A DNA stretch of 64,000 nt, from contig KQ965867.1 of the NCBI GenBank assembly GCA_001574975.1, positions 1 through 64,000 of the forward strand, given 5' to 3'. Under the pieces are notes generated by a model. That model had not been told where the DNA came from, did not search any database, and was given only the letters and a program-made list of their open reading frames with translations. Of the stretch, positions 11,904 to 23,040 are shown in pieces. A program made the position numbers and the translations under genes. Positions within the stretch are counted from its first letter, which is position 1. Every line of letters starts with the position of its first letter. The DNA comes from Gonapodya prolifera JEL478. Lineage: Eukaryota; Monoblepharomycota; Monoblepharidomycetes; Monoblepharidales; Gonapodyaceae.

Positions 11904-12214
11904 CTGCCGTCGCGTCGTTTCTCCGCGACGGGCCAAACAGGGACACGAGCGGGAAAGCCAGAGTCATACGGAAGCCACTTATCGGTGAGTGCTGGCGTTT
12001 GATTTCCAAATAATCCATGGAGCTCCAGCAATTGTGACGTCTTGTTTGACCTCGAACAGTTGAGCGACCCAAGAGGGCGACGTTGCTTTCTATGTATAGG
12101 AAGGGTTCACTACCACCCAAGCTCCTTTCACCCTTTCGGGAGGTCTGGCTCCGGAGTATGGGACTTCTTGTCTCTGAACGCACTCATCCTGTCGGTCAGC
12201 AAGACGATATTTAG
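11759..12214 (+). CDS. Small basic protein, possibly organellar
   Basis: Function not recognised. Two exons joined at a good donor (ATCG|gtgagt) and acceptor (cgaacag|TT) give about 125 residues beginning MLSRAGVQATHKSTTQ and ending HPVGQQDDI. The N-terminus is basic, rich in Ser/Thr and without acidic residues, as in mitochondrial targeting sequences. The second exon has a conserved-looking run LLSMYRKGSLPPKLLSPF. Size and charge would fit a mitochondrial ribosomal or assembly protein, but no family was identified, so this is only a guess. It overlaps the open end of the preceding frame, which is therefore probably mis-extended. Confidence 0.5.
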
Positions 12215-12416
12215 TTGATTGTTTTCGTGAGCTTTTATCCTTGAACATTGGGTCCGACGGACGACCCTTGACTCAGTCAAATTCTGCTTACATTTTTTAT
12301 AACCGAGGATATCCGATAGCATACCGTACACAATTACATACAGTGCTTCTCCATACTCAATGCACAGTGCACATTTAACGCCCAAATTCCGACACATGTA
12401 TCGGGCTCTCCCAACC

Positions 12417-15139
12417 CTACGAACTTAACCCAGACTCCCCTCTCGAACGTCCCGACATGCCGTCCATCAAAACCTCCAGTACCCTTTCTACCTCTCTGGT
12501 AACACCTTCCCCAGCAGCGCCAGCAACGCTTTCCACCACNNNNNNNNNNNNNNNNNNNNNNNNNNNNNNNNNNNNNNNNNNNNNNNNNNNNNNNNNNNNN
12601 NNNNNNNNNNNNNNNNNNNNNNNNNNNNNNNNNNNNNNNNNNNNNNNNNNNNNNNNNNNNGGCGCCCGCCCGTCGCGTTCCTTTGATCCGTCGGCGAGCT
12701 TCCATGCAGGATCGTATCCAGAAGGCGAGGCGGGGTTGCGGAGTTGGGGGTTCGGGAATGTGGTGTCGGTGGATCCAAGGGAGGTGTACCTGAAGTCATC
12801 GGGTGCAGTGATGCCGGTTCAGTAAGGCTACATTCCATAAGTTTCTTTCACCCACGCATACACTTACCCCGCATCATAGAGGGTGCAATACGGAACTTCG
12901 AAATCCCTGAGGTAGGTCCAAATATCGTCGTACGACCAATCCAGAACAGGGTGCACACGCATCACGGTGGGCCAGCCAGGATCGGTGGGGTGGAACGGTC
13001 GCAGAAATTCTACGGGCGCAAAATACGGTATTAATTACACCGCGGTTGGGGGTGGGGGCGAAACTGAAAAGGCGAAGAACCAAACTCACCGCCGAAAGGA
13101 TCCGTTCTCCGCGTCCCAACAAGCACAGCTTTCACATCCGTGTCCGTGCTCAGATACGTCTGCAGGGCGGGCTTCATTGAGCCTTCAATCCGCAACGCGC
13201 GAAGACCGTAACTACATCGAGATCGGTCACCAGTTGTGAATCAGCACACATCACTGTTGGTTCAGTACCGCAAAACACTCACTTCTGCTCGCACTCCTCC
13301 ACGAACTCGTCCACTTCCGCAAATTGGTGGCGATGTGTGACGTAAATTGTTTTCATCGGCCACCCGCGGCGCCCGTTATCGATTGGTGATGTCGACACGG
13401 GGACGGGTCCGTGCTTTTGTTCCCATGACCATAAGGCCGACGCGAAGAGGTGGAGAAGGACCGTGCAGTCTTTCCCGCCGTTGAAAGAAAGGGCGAGACC
13501 TTGTGGCCTGGGAGAGAATGCATCGTGCGAGACGTGATTAGAGTGGGAGGTTTGAACGACAATACGTGTCAACCAGTACTTGCGTCTAAAAGATTAAAAG
13601 AGTCTCCGGATCAAAAATACTCACCCGTACTTTTCAGCAGCTTCTTCTACAATCCGCAAACTCTTGGCCAGCTTCTCCGAGATGGGCGAGTCCGAAACAC
13701 ACTCGCGAACATGTCGGGCGTGAATTGCCTCAAAGTTAAGACGCCGAAAGACAGTGAGCAGGTCGTCGGTTCCACTGGCAGTAGAATTTCGAGACTCGGT
13801 GGGGGGATTGGAACTGGGCAACGTGCTTTGACCAGCACCAAGTGCTTCTTCATCTTCGGAAAGAATCCAGTCCGGGGGAACGGCAGATACCAGGCCGTCA
13901 CGAGCAGCACGGACGAGGGACGGGTCCTTCCCAACAATAGTGACGCGGGTAATTGGCGAACCCCTCGACGAGGCCACGAGGTCTCCGAGTGGTGAAGCGT
14001 CCGCGATCTCGTGTACGCCCACGCTGACACCGCGTCGACCAAATCGCCACGCGAGCTCGTCGACAGTTGCGGCGAGGTCGGCTTCCGACCGGCCTAGCAG
14101 CAGAACGCGACGGGCGAAAGGGCGGTGGGAGCGGAAGTATTCGACGAATTTGGGGAATTGGGACGCCACGGCGAGGGGTGGGCCTGGAAGGGAGTACACG
14201 TTGTGGGTGGAGAGGAGCGGGTATGGCGGACTTGGGGATGCGATTGGTGAGGATGGTTGTGACGAGGGTGATGTGATGCTGGGAGGGTAAAGGAGGATGG
14301 ACGAGGAGGGGATGGTAGCCATTCGAATGAGATTCGTTGTGAGAGATTGCTCCGACGCGGGTGGGAGAAGAGAGGATGACAAAGAGCGGGGGGTGGATGA
14401 CAGCGGAGGAGCCCGGGACGTGCCCTGTTCAGTAACAGGGGATGGTGTCCTTTTCAGTCCCGAGTCCAGATTCTTCCGAAGCACGTTGTAGAGTTCAGCG
14501 TGTACCACGAGCTTGTCACCAAAAGCTCGAGAAATTGCCTCCATGGTGCAGTCGTCGTGAGTGCAGCCGACACCTGTGTTTTTAGTGCGGCCCGCTGAGC
14601 GGCATTGCGAACAATGAAACAATTGCTTTCAACTTACCACCGGTTGTAAAGACGTAAGTATATCTTCCCGTGACGGCTTTCACCTCCTCCGAAATGGCTG
14701 TCACGTCGTCCGGCAGGAAGACAACCTTTTCCACGGCGACCCCAATCTTGTACAGCTCTCTGCAGAGAAACGGGGCGTTGGCATCCGACACAGAGCCATC
14801 AAGAATCTGCGATCCAATGATGAGCAGGGCGGCTGTGGGGGAATGTCCAGCTACAGATGCTGCCACGATCGAAGAGGTCTGAGTCGTGGTGTCTCCCTCG
14901 CCATCCGCGGCGGAATCGTCCCCGACAGGCCGCGATTCTCCATCGGAAACCGACGAGCTCGTGTCCAGGGGAATGCGCATGGACGACGAAGTGCCGTCAG
15001 CGTGTCCGGGAAGTGTTGCCGAGGGCCGGTTCCGATGGGCCGCCGTTGGCAACAGCGAGCTCTGGCCAGCAGAGCCGAGTGTCCTGCCCTCCGATTCTGC
15101 GTCCGCGTCTGTGATGTTGTCCCCGTCGGAATGTGACAT
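12417..15139 (-). CDS. FLAD1: FAD synthase with N-terminal molybdopterin-binding-like domain
   Basis: Predicted to adenylate FMN with ATP to give FAD, in cytosol or mitochondria. It has the two-part FLAD1 layout rather than the single-domain yeast Fad1. After a Ser-rich leader, the MoaB/Mog-like domain reads [31 protein letters not shown] and, across an intron, [18 protein letters not shown] long Ser/Pro linker follows. The PAPS-reductase-like FAD synthase domain then has the signature [71 protein letters not shown] and ERDGR. A run of Ns (12540-12660) interrupts the C-terminal region. The stop at 12417 was chosen because the frame after the gap ([18 protein letters not shown]) is helical and ends cleanly, but the bases in the gap are unknown. 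Confidence 0.92.
12540..12660. other. Assembly gap (Ns)
   Basis: 121 undetermined bases. They fall inside the last coding part of the FLAD1-like gene, so its C-terminus is only partly visible. Confidence 0.99.
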
Positions 15140-15782
15140 TGTCGGTGGAAACCTGGGGAAAATGTGTTACATGGAAGTTCTGCCGATAACTGAGCCGAGG
15201 GGCCCGTTATTGAAAACGGGACTCTTTGAAAACCGACAGAAGCCTTCCTACGCCATACGCCAGGTTTGATGTTTCATCTTCAAGTGTTTTGATTGGTGCT
15301 ATACAGGTATAGATCGGAGTACCAACACTACACTCTGCCATGTACATTGCAAGCTAGGGTTACTCTCTGACATCAAGGGTTTTGCGCGAGAGAATTCTGT
15401 CTTCCCGCCCCAAATGACCACATGCCGCATTATGCGCGGTCAGGTGCGACGTCCACTCCGATCGAAAACTGCGGTCGCATTGGAAGCGCAAATTACCTGA
15501 AGCTATCGAGAGAAACAATTCACAATTAATTTATCAGTACTTGACGGGCGACATAACTTTAAACGTCCTCCAAACCCGATAGGTATTCTCATAGACTGAG
15601 AAACTTTGCGGTCACTACGTTAGATGAGAAATGTATCTCCCACTAAGTAGACGTGCAATGCTCCTTTGAAAGGCGGGATACCAATACTGCGGTGAATGAT
15701 GACCTCATCCAACTGGTCCCACCCTGTGAAAACTTCTTTTCAACAACCCAGACACCTTGCCCTTTTTTCGACGACTTCACGC
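15140..15782. other. Intergenic, nothing recognised
   Basis: Region between the divergent FLAD1-like gene and the F-box relic. It presumably contains the FLAD1 promoter close to 15140. No repeats or open frames of note were seen. Confidence 0.55.
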
Positions 15783-16860
15783 ATGCCCAACTCCCTGTCA
15801 CTGATCGTTCTCCCTCTCGAAATCCTCGAATGTATCTACCACTTCCTCTCAACATCAGTCTCTCTCCGTGTCGCACTTTGTTGCCGCTCTATTCGAAATG
15901 TCGCCAAATCTCCCCGAATCTGGAGGTACATCGCATTCCACTTCGCTTCGACGTTCACCAATGATAAGTTTCTCCGGGCGCTCTACGAGATTGCGAGTCA
16001 GCTATGCCTCTCAGGCGAAGACGTTTTGAGATCGAGACTGGCGACTCATCGGTCAAATACAAACCGTCAGCGTCACCGGCTCTTCCCTCTTCAATCAAAG
16101 GATGGTGATTGAAGTCATCTCCTGACCAAACATCCGGGAAGTCCGTTTCAGGAACTGCAAGGCAGCCACTGTCGGTCACCTCTGTGGTTCTTTATTCGAG
16201 ATGGACTGAGGCGGAGCTACAGTATGGCCGAATTGATTCCACGCTTTGATGTACGCCAAACCAGACCGTCTTGGGTTCCACCACGTCGTTCAACAACTCT
16301 GACCATCCTCGACCACACTGGATGCAATTGGGGAAGTCGAACTCCCTAAAAGCCCTCGAATCTGCCCTCGAACTCAAATTTTCCAGTGCGGTCACGGTTA
16401 TTCTACAACCTTGCAAAGCCCTGTACTGTAGAGTGTTGGGTAGCGCATTGCGCCATAATCCCGTTCCCCTGTCTCCAGAGGAGACATAATCTCTTGTCCC
16501 CTCTGACGCAAATGCTTTGGCTTGCCTACTCAAGCTGCACTTAATGTTCGATCTACATCTCGCTTCCGGACAACAACAACCCACGCAGAACACCCCATCC
16601 TACATGTCCGTGTCACACTGATGAGAGAATCCTTTTCGGGTCACACCTACACAGCCTCCACCTAATTATCTTACCCACACCCGTGCCTGGCCCACATGCC
16701 GCGCAAGGTGGCCCACGTGTTCTGCACCGACCTGCCAGGTCTCTTGCTGTGGCGACTGTGGTACTTGCGAGACGACGTTAGCTTCTTGCTCAAAGTGTGG
16801 AAGGTTTTGGTGTCGGAGTACGGACGACTGTGCAGGCAGAGCAGATCGAAGGTGTTGAAT
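15783..16860 (+). pseudogene. F-box protein gene, degraded copy
   Basis: The start MPNSLSLIVLPLEILECIYHF is an F-box (LPLEILxxIxxFL..RxALCCRSIRNVAKSPRIWR), normally the Skp1-binding part of an SCF ubiquitin ligase subunit. About 80 codons in, the frame is lost. Downstream, a related reading shows VSVTGSSLFNQRM, then NIREVRFRNCKAATVGHL, a leucine-rich-repeat-like strand/turn. At 16690-16855 there is a Cys-rich tail with many CxxC pairs (CCGDCGTCETTLASCSKCG). Stops (TGA after EVIS, and after FEMD) and frame changes make this a decayed gene. It is closely related to the copy at 17213: both have the FRNCK segment. Nearby relics mark a local F-box family. Confidence 0.7.
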
Positions 16861-17212
16861 AGTTCACTGGAATGGAGCAGCGCGGGTTATATGCCTCGGT
16901 CCTCCTGTGTTGAGATCTAATGGGAATATGTGAGCCGGCGAAATAAACCATTCTGCAAGGGAGGGTTCTTGTCGACACGTAGAGCAGCGATGGATGCGTT
17001 TCAGTCATGGGGAAGGTTGCTCCGTCATGTTAGCTTTTGCCCGAAGTTTGATGAACAGATTTTGCTTTTCTCATCTGTTGTCAACAAAACATGCGTGGGG
17101 GTGAACACTTAGCTGTGGAACCCCGGCCACCTCATTTGCCCAGATATAATTGCCAGCGGAGCACGCCTTGCCATATCCCTGTACTTTCTCCAATCCACCC
17201 TTTGCCTCTTCC

Positions 17213-17746
17213 ATGGATCTTCACTCTTTACCACTCGGTTGCAACCTCCTGCATCTCCCAGTTGAACCTCTACTGCGCATTTGTTACAACCTCACCACAC
17301 CCGACATTCTCCGCATCGCCCTCTCCTTCCGTACTCTTCGGAGAGTCGCTGCATCCTCCGAACTGTGGAACCGCATCGTGTTCAAAAACACGCCAAAGCT
17401 CAGCGACGCAGGTTTCCAGGACACCCTCGGCACGATAACTTGCCTCTGCGCATGCGAGGAGGAGCCCATCTCCCTCGCCAAAGCCCGCCTTCTCTCTGAA
17501 ATTCATACAGTCATGGTCCTAGGCTCAGACCGCTTTTCCAACTAGACGCCCCTTGCAGTGCTTACTTGGCCTTCCATCCGCAAAGTAGTCTTCCGAAACT
17601 GCAAATCAATCATCTTGGAACAGCTTGTTGGGATACTTTTTCGCTCGTCCGGTGTGTCTTGGGACATACGGGACCTGTATCTCGATCAATATAATGTCAA
17701 GCTGGGTGGACTGTGTAGCGGAATAATATTCCGCTCTCCAGCATGA
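17213..17746 (+). pseudogene. F-box protein gene, truncated copy
   Basis: It begins MDLHSLPLGCNLLHLPVEPL and continues LLRICYNLTTPDILRIALSF with SSELWNRIVF, a clear F-box. A TAG stop follows LGSDRFSN. The same frame then continues with LTWPSIRKVVFRNCKSIILE and RDLYLDQYNVKLGG, homologous to the relic at 15783. The copy stops soon after and lacks the Cys-rich tail. It is inferred to be a tandem duplicate that decayed after truncation; a short functional F-box-only protein ending at the first stop (110 residues) cannot be ruled out. Confidence 0.65.
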
Positions 17747-18030
17747 GCTTTTGCTGTAGTACCAGCTCCAATACATGCGTAGAGATTGGAGGCTAACTGA
17801 GCACATTAGAGGCTGTGTTACTTTGATTTCTCTACTTTTATGTAAACATGACACAGTTCATTATGGACATTCCTCTTATGTAAACATGTCCAGCACCATG
17901 CCCACCCGTTGACACATTCTTCAGAGTGATGATTACATGTGAATGGCAAAAAATCTGGAATACGAAACCGGAAGGCAAAAACAAAGAAATCGATAGATGA
18001 ACGAAGAAAAAGGATCTAGATGACAAAAGA

Positions 18031-18103
18031 CGCCGTCGGCAGGGATCGAACCTGCGACCTTCTGGTCCGAAGCCAGACGTTCTTTCCTCTGAACTACGAC
18101 AAG
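18031..18103 (-). tRNA. tRNA-Arg(TCG)
   Basis: On the minus strand the sequence folds as a tRNA. U8 A9 are followed by D arm GTTC/GAAC with loop AGAGGAAA, anticodon arm TCTGG/CCAGA with loop CTTCGGA (anticodon TCG, Arg), variable loop AGGTC, and T arm GCAGG-TTCGATC-CCTGC. The acceptor 3' strand CGACGGC pairs with CTTGTCG except at position 1-72 (C-C), with two G-U pairs, so the acceptor stem is weak. No intron. It lies at the outer end of an inverted repeat whose other arm (near 20,830) holds only the first half of the same tRNA. It may be functional or a recent pseudogene. Confidence 0.75.
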
Positions 18104-18367
18104 ATTTCATCCCGGAAAAAACATATATTAATGTTGCAGGAGTGTGAAATATGTGAAGGATGTTTCCCTCTGACTTTCACATGTACATCTGTCCAAGCTC
18201 CGGATCCTCACAATAGTTCCTCATAGTACTGAGCACGGAATAATCAGCTTCATGTTGACTAATTCATCAGGCCAATGCGATCATCAGACATGAGCTGCTC
18301 ATTGAAAGTATACAGAAACCGACAATATAGCATCTTCTCACTGATGTTTTCAGCTCCAGAAGTGACT
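18031..18367. repeat. Inverted repeat, left arm (contains the tRNA-Arg)
   Basis: This arm, read on the minus strand, matches 20578-20864 read on the plus strand over ~290 bases. Shared blocks include ttctggagctga, tttctgtatactttcaatga, cctgatgaattagtcaacat and cagaggaaagaacgtctgg. The arms have diverged by perhaps 15% and small gaps. The homology lies mostly 5' of the tRNA, which argues against a SINE, where the tRNA would be the head. Confidence 0.8.
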
Positions 18368-18766
18368 TTTTGCCCCTTTCCCCCGGAATTTTGTTCAACG
18401 CGGAGGTCATTTCAGACTGCTTGTTTCAGGACGAGGTGGACAATCTTTCAACTTCGTGGGACCAGTAATCATTTCTTGTTTGGTGAGTCTCTCTCCAACG
18501 TCTGATGCTCTAAATTACGACCAGCTTTATCGCATTCTTCCACGTTTTGAAGGCAATCTTGACTGTTTCAGCGCTATGACGCCCGTTCTGCAATGGAAGA
18601 AGATTCGTTGCCCAAAACAACCTCGAAACTCCCCCCCGCCATCTGGCGTTTCTCAGTTACCCACTTGGCGAGAGCACAGGGGCACCAGAGTTACTCTCAG
18701 CTTCCATTTCATGTACCTCGGTCTGAAAGTGGCACACACGAACGGCCGCCTTACACTAATTCTTCG

Positions 18767-20519
18767 ATGGCCCCACCCCGATCGACGGTCGCGAACCGCA
18801 TCGATGCCCCGTCGGTCGTTCTTGCACGTTACAGCCATCAGCGATGACACGAACTTGGTTTGGAGTCCTGCCTGACCCCCACCCCGCCCACGCCTCTTCA
18901 CCCACCCGAATCCGCCAACGTCCGCGTCGAAGGTGACAAACGCCGACGCGGTCCATACACTCTCCGCAGCCAGAACGGACCCGGCTCTGGACCCGCGGAC
19001 TTCCACGACACCAACACCCAAACACCAACGATCCCTGTGCCATCAACCGTGAACCGCGCCGAAAACGCAAGGAACGCGGAGAGTGGGACTGATTCACGAC
19101 TTCGCCGGGTCCATTTCTAACTAGCGCGTCTTTCCTCGTTCCCATGCAGCTTCCCAGGACGCGATAGTGCGGCGAGCACGCGGGCGCCCCCGCAAGGACA
19201 ACACGGAAGAGGTAATTGTTTCTGCTATTCGTTTACACTTTATTTGGGTTTCACTCGGCTATTTCAGCACTGTATATCCAATCAGTCCCCTAATTCGCCG
19301 TGCGTTACGACCTCTAGAGACCGACGCCGACTACCAGCCGAAATTGTTGCACGTATCGTCCTTTTTGTTTATCAAGTCGCCCTTGAAGGGGGGGCGCAGT
19401 GGAGACTATCTCGGGTACCTGGACTGTGTTTTTGGAACCCTGCCGCCAAAGGTCTCCAGGTCATTTCGTCAAGACAACCACCGTCTATTGGAGCCTGATG
19501 GTCGACTTTCCGTTTTTTGCAACGTCGTTTTTCTGGACACATTTTTTGCGGATCCTACCGAGCTTCCGGGCTTACCAGGTCGCAACGTCGTGCTCTCACG
19601 AATGGAGATTCGCTCTGCCACAACTGGCTCACTCTACGAACTTGAGGCCCCATGTCTGGAACCTTACCGCGGTCTTCCCACCGCGCATACGTTGCGGAGC
19701 TGGGAAGTTTCTCGGATGCCAATGTTGTCAGCACACCAAAGCGACGTGAGTATTCGGAGACAGTTCGTGTCCACGTGGAGGATTCCATACGGATGTTTAG
19801 AACTGGCCGGCAGCACCCCCTCCATCTCAAAGCTATTTTTAGCTGGCAGTGTCTGTCACACGTGTATTGGAAGCAGCCTGGACCGGGCGAGACACCCGTA
19901 TGGACCGAGGCGGACGTGAACGAGCTCATTGCCCGCGCGTTTGAGCTTCACCACGGCCGTCCCCTTCTGGTGGCACTGGACCGGGTTGTGACAAACTTTG
20001 CGCGACCGGAGTCCATTCCAACGTTGCTCTTTTACTCACTGTACCAAGTTTGGACACAACGCAGTCAAGCTCTGGCGGTCGCTGTGGGAAGACGACCATG
20101 AGCGACAGTATCATTTCGACGGCATTGTCAGCGGTGAGGCGAGGTCGGTGCTGCCGTTCGGATCGGCAGAGCAGTACGTGATTTTGGGCGCCGCAAACCG
20201 TCGCAAGGTGCACCATGAGGCTGATGTCATCACTTGTGCGTATGAGCTGATGTATGCCGAGTATAAGCCGACAGAGGAGATGGCTGGCCACTATTATTCT
20301 GAAATACATATAACTATTGCTCGCTCTGTTCATAAATTACAGGGTGCTTCGTCGCAAAATGACCTTTTGTCAGTGAGCACATCTCCAGGTTGGAGTCCCT
20401 CCGTTGACCGCCAGTGGTTCGGAGCCGACGGGTCGCCATCTCTCACTCCAAATAAGCGTCTGCTTTGCAAGAACTACTGCCGGCCACGTTCTTGTCCGTC
20501 CTACACGGACAAATTATAG
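18767..20519 (+). pseudogene. F-box / AT-hook protein gene, probably broken
   Basis: The first part has basic, Ser/Pro-rich sequence (GDKRRRGPYTLRSQNGP). After a spliceable intron comes RRARGRPRKDN, an AT-hook (RGRPRK) that would bind the DNA minor groove. After another intron comes an F-box, RRLPAEIVARIVLFVYQVAL, with QWRLSRVPGLCFWNPAAKGL. The same frame then meets a TGA after PPSIGA and a second TGA after TLRT, while family-like sequence continues (VHVEDSIRMFRTG, WTEADVNELIARAFELHHGR). A later one-base shift leads to FGHNAVKLWRSLWEDDHERQ. Two stops and a shift suggest a dead gene. It lies exactly between the two arms of the inverted repeat at 18031 and 20578. Confidence 0.55.
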
Positions 20520-20577
20520 CGCGAGCTGAACCCATCATAGTGGCGCGACTCTGACCCGGGAAGCCCAACCCTCTGAG

Positions 20578-20864
20578 GTCACTTCTGGAGCTGATGATAA
20601 ATTATCTGTTTCTGTATACTTTCAATGAGCCGCTCATGCTGATGATCGCGTTGGCCTGATGAATTAGTCAACATGAAGCTGATTATTCCGTGCTCAGTAC
20701 TGTGGGGAACTATTGTGAGGACCCGCAGCGTGGACAGATGTACATGTGAAAGCCAGAGGGTAACACCCTTCACATATTCCACACCCCCGCAACGTACATA
20801 TATGTGCTTTGTGAGATGTAAATTTGTCGTAGTTCAGAGGAAAGAACGTCTGGTTCGGACCAGA
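20578..20864. repeat. Inverted repeat, right arm (with half a tRNA-Arg)
   Basis: Inverted counterpart of 18031-18367. It ends inside the tRNA, after the anticodon stem (gtcgtagttcagagg...ccaga), with one base missing in the anticodon loop, so this tRNA copy is dead. The two arms are 2.2 kb apart. Confidence 0.8.
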
Positions 20865-21247
20865 AAATGAAAACAGGATTTGGAAGCTTGCAAGCACTTT
20901 TCTGATTCTTTGTTTTGAGTAGCAGAGAGAGTTGTCTTGCACAAGTGTGCACTCGCGGTGGTGACAACTGCATGTTCCTTGGCTTCCTCAACCTGCCGCA
21001 AATTAGGCTAGCGACTGGCCTGACGTCACATCTCACCGCCTTTTCAAGTTCCAAACCCCGTGCCGCTCTCACGTATGGCTCCTCAGACATGCCAAATTTG
21101 TTACCCAAAGTAGCCGAGGGAGTGTCTGAGTGAATATTGGGATCGTGGCACAGTGAGACCAAGGAGTAAGACGACTATTAGAGTGTGACGTTTGATAATT
21201 TTCATTGTCCCGTAGTCTAGAAGCCTCGCCTCCCTTACCTACATTTT

Positions 21248-21290
21248 GATCGATACGGTGTGCGTCAATGCAGTGCATCCTCTGTCGATC
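21248..21290. repeat. Hairpin repeat copy 1
   Basis: Reads gatcgatacggtgtgcgtca and ends gtgcatcctctgtcgatc. The two ends are imperfectly complementary around a short loop. First of five related copies within 1.85 kb. Confidence 0.65.
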
Positions 21291-21364
21291 ATTGGGATGT
21301 TGTCTGTCCGGCGCCAGCGCTAGGTGCGCAAGACAAAGGACACCCCAAACACAAAAGGCAGCTA

Positions 21365-21421
21365 CCCCCTCCCCTCGGCGCCCCCCCTCCCCCCCTCCCC
21401 CCCACTCCTCCCTCCCCTCCT
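21365..21421. repeat. Polypyrimidine tract
   Basis: About 55 bases almost entirely C and T, with several runs of 5-7 C. The opposite strand has four or more G-runs and could form a G-quadruplex. Confidence 0.75.
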
Positions 21422-21437
21422 TTAGTCTTAAGTTTTC

Positions 21438-21482
21438 GATCGATGCCGTATGCGCTCAATAAAGAGCGTTCTCCGTCGATCA
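21438..21482. repeat. Hairpin repeat copy 2
   Basis: Reads cgatcgatgccgtatgcgct and ends gagcgttctccgtcgatc. It is followed at 21,490-21,535 by the flanking block agccttgagcaatgcccaag plus tgccgacaatggcac, which also follows copy 5. Confidence 0.65.
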
Positions 21483-21569
21483 AGTTTTATGTCGGTGTGG
21501 AGCCTTGAGCAATGCCCAAGTGCCGACAATGGCACTCGAAAACCTTACCCTCACAATTATTGTATTTTT

Positions 21570-21611
21570 GATTGATGTGGTGTGCGCTAACGCGTGCATC
21601 CTGTGTTGATC
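21570..21611. repeat. Hairpin repeat copy 3
   Basis: Reads gattgatgtggtgtgcgcta and ends cgtgcatcctgtgttgatc. It is preceded by a T-rich stretch, as copies 2 and 5 are. Confidence 0.65.
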
Positions 21612-22882
21612 ACACAGTGACGTCACTTCCATCCATCACATTGTGCGGGCTCATCAAATCGGTAGATACTCAGTGGTGCATCTGCAATTTTTACCCACCT
21701 TAGAACAATGCGGTGCGCCCCGCCGTGCCGCGTTGCGTATCTAGGTGGGAATGTGGTCCGCCAACTTGAAAGCTCATCGAAATCCACCCACTAGCACACT
21801 CAACCACAGACCCTCATCCCGGATATATCCGTTATGGTGACAACAAGTTTTGCGCTCGATGCTGACGTTGCTGCACATCTGCTTACTGCTCGTCCGGTGA
21901 CAAACGGACGTAGTCGAATCGGGGAGCGACCAGGGCGAAGTTGCACGGTTGTAAACCTCCTTTTTCTTCCGTTTCGCGCTTATGTTGCACTCGACCCTGT
22001 AGCTGAGTAGCTCTGCCGCGGTGGGTTTGCGTTTATGGAAGATACGGATCACTGCCTGCCCCGCTGAGTTTTTCACCACGGCCTCCAAGGTCCGAAGGCC
22101 GCATGCGGCACCTGGAACTCCCCTTTATTTAAGATATTTAAGTCTTTGCCTTGAGCTCGCCCGTAGCGAGCGATACGTGTAATTCGCGCCATCTCCCTGT
22201 CGGGGGCTTGAATTAGAATTTGCAGAAAAGATTTGATTATGTTCCTGTATCTTACACTTTGTAATACACCTGAGACTCCTGTCAAGATCTAAACTCTACG
22301 GCTCCGGAGCCTTCGTGGTGGCCAATCCAGTCAGCATGCGCTCCTCCACGAGGAAAACCTTGAACGTGTCGTTCTTCCTCAGCTCCGAGACGCGCTTGAG
22401 GTTGCAGGGCATGATGGGTGATGGCGAGGTCTGAGATGTGCTTGCAGGGGCGAGACAGGGCGACAGCCTGTGCTAATCGTGAGGAGATCCGGGTCTATTC
22501 CAAAGCTGCGAATCCGGCCCAGAGACAGAAAAAGCGGGACACCACGATGTAATTCGAGTGTCTGTCTCGAAATCGCGGGTCCTGGGGCCCATTGGGAAGG
22601 GGAGGGGCGGGTGACGGTGGTACCCGTCTTCACGCGAGGGACACGAGCGCCAGCCCCAGGAAACGATCCCCAGACCTCCGTAGATTATGTCATGGTCGAC
22701 CGACGAGCGAGGGAGCGTCGGCGTGGGCGGGAAGGGTCACAAAAAGGTTGGCACAAAATATTTTTGCAACGGACGGAGTGCGAGACCGCTTTCCGTTGCA
22801 CCCCCAACCTAAAAGCTTCGCACCTCCGTTCGACCCTCGCTTCGCTCGTGTCTCACTACGGTCTCGCAACTATCACATTTGT

Positions 22883-22926
22883 GGTCGATGAGGTGTGCAC
22901 TCAATGTAGTGCATCCTGTGTCGACC
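22883..22926. repeat. Hairpin repeat copy 4
   Basis: Reads gtcgatgaggtgtgcactca and ends agtgcatcctgtgtcgacc. The outer five and inner six bases of the arms pair perfectly (GTCGA/TCGAC, TGCACT/AGTGCA), with an internal bulge. Confidence 0.7.
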
Positions 22927-23040
22927 AGTACGAATCCTTGGGCGACCTGGAAAATTGGTTGAGTCTTGTGCAAGATCCGTTAAAGACATCCCAGCTCTCA
23001 CGGCACCGGGTGCCCCTCCTCTCTCAGTCTTCAATTTTGG

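Noticed and set aside
12417-12539. Separate small gene on either strand beside the gap
   Set aside because: The stretch continues the FLAD1-like gene in a helical frame ending in a stop; other frames show no features.
18031-20864. tRNA-derived SINE
   Set aside because: The shared sequence lies 5' of the tRNA, and in a SINE the tRNA is the 5' head with the body downstream. The arms are also inverted around a gene.
22297-22410. 38-codon minus-strand frame with coding-like LKRVSELRKNDTFKVFLVEE
   Set aside because: Too short to judge; no partner exon or family found.
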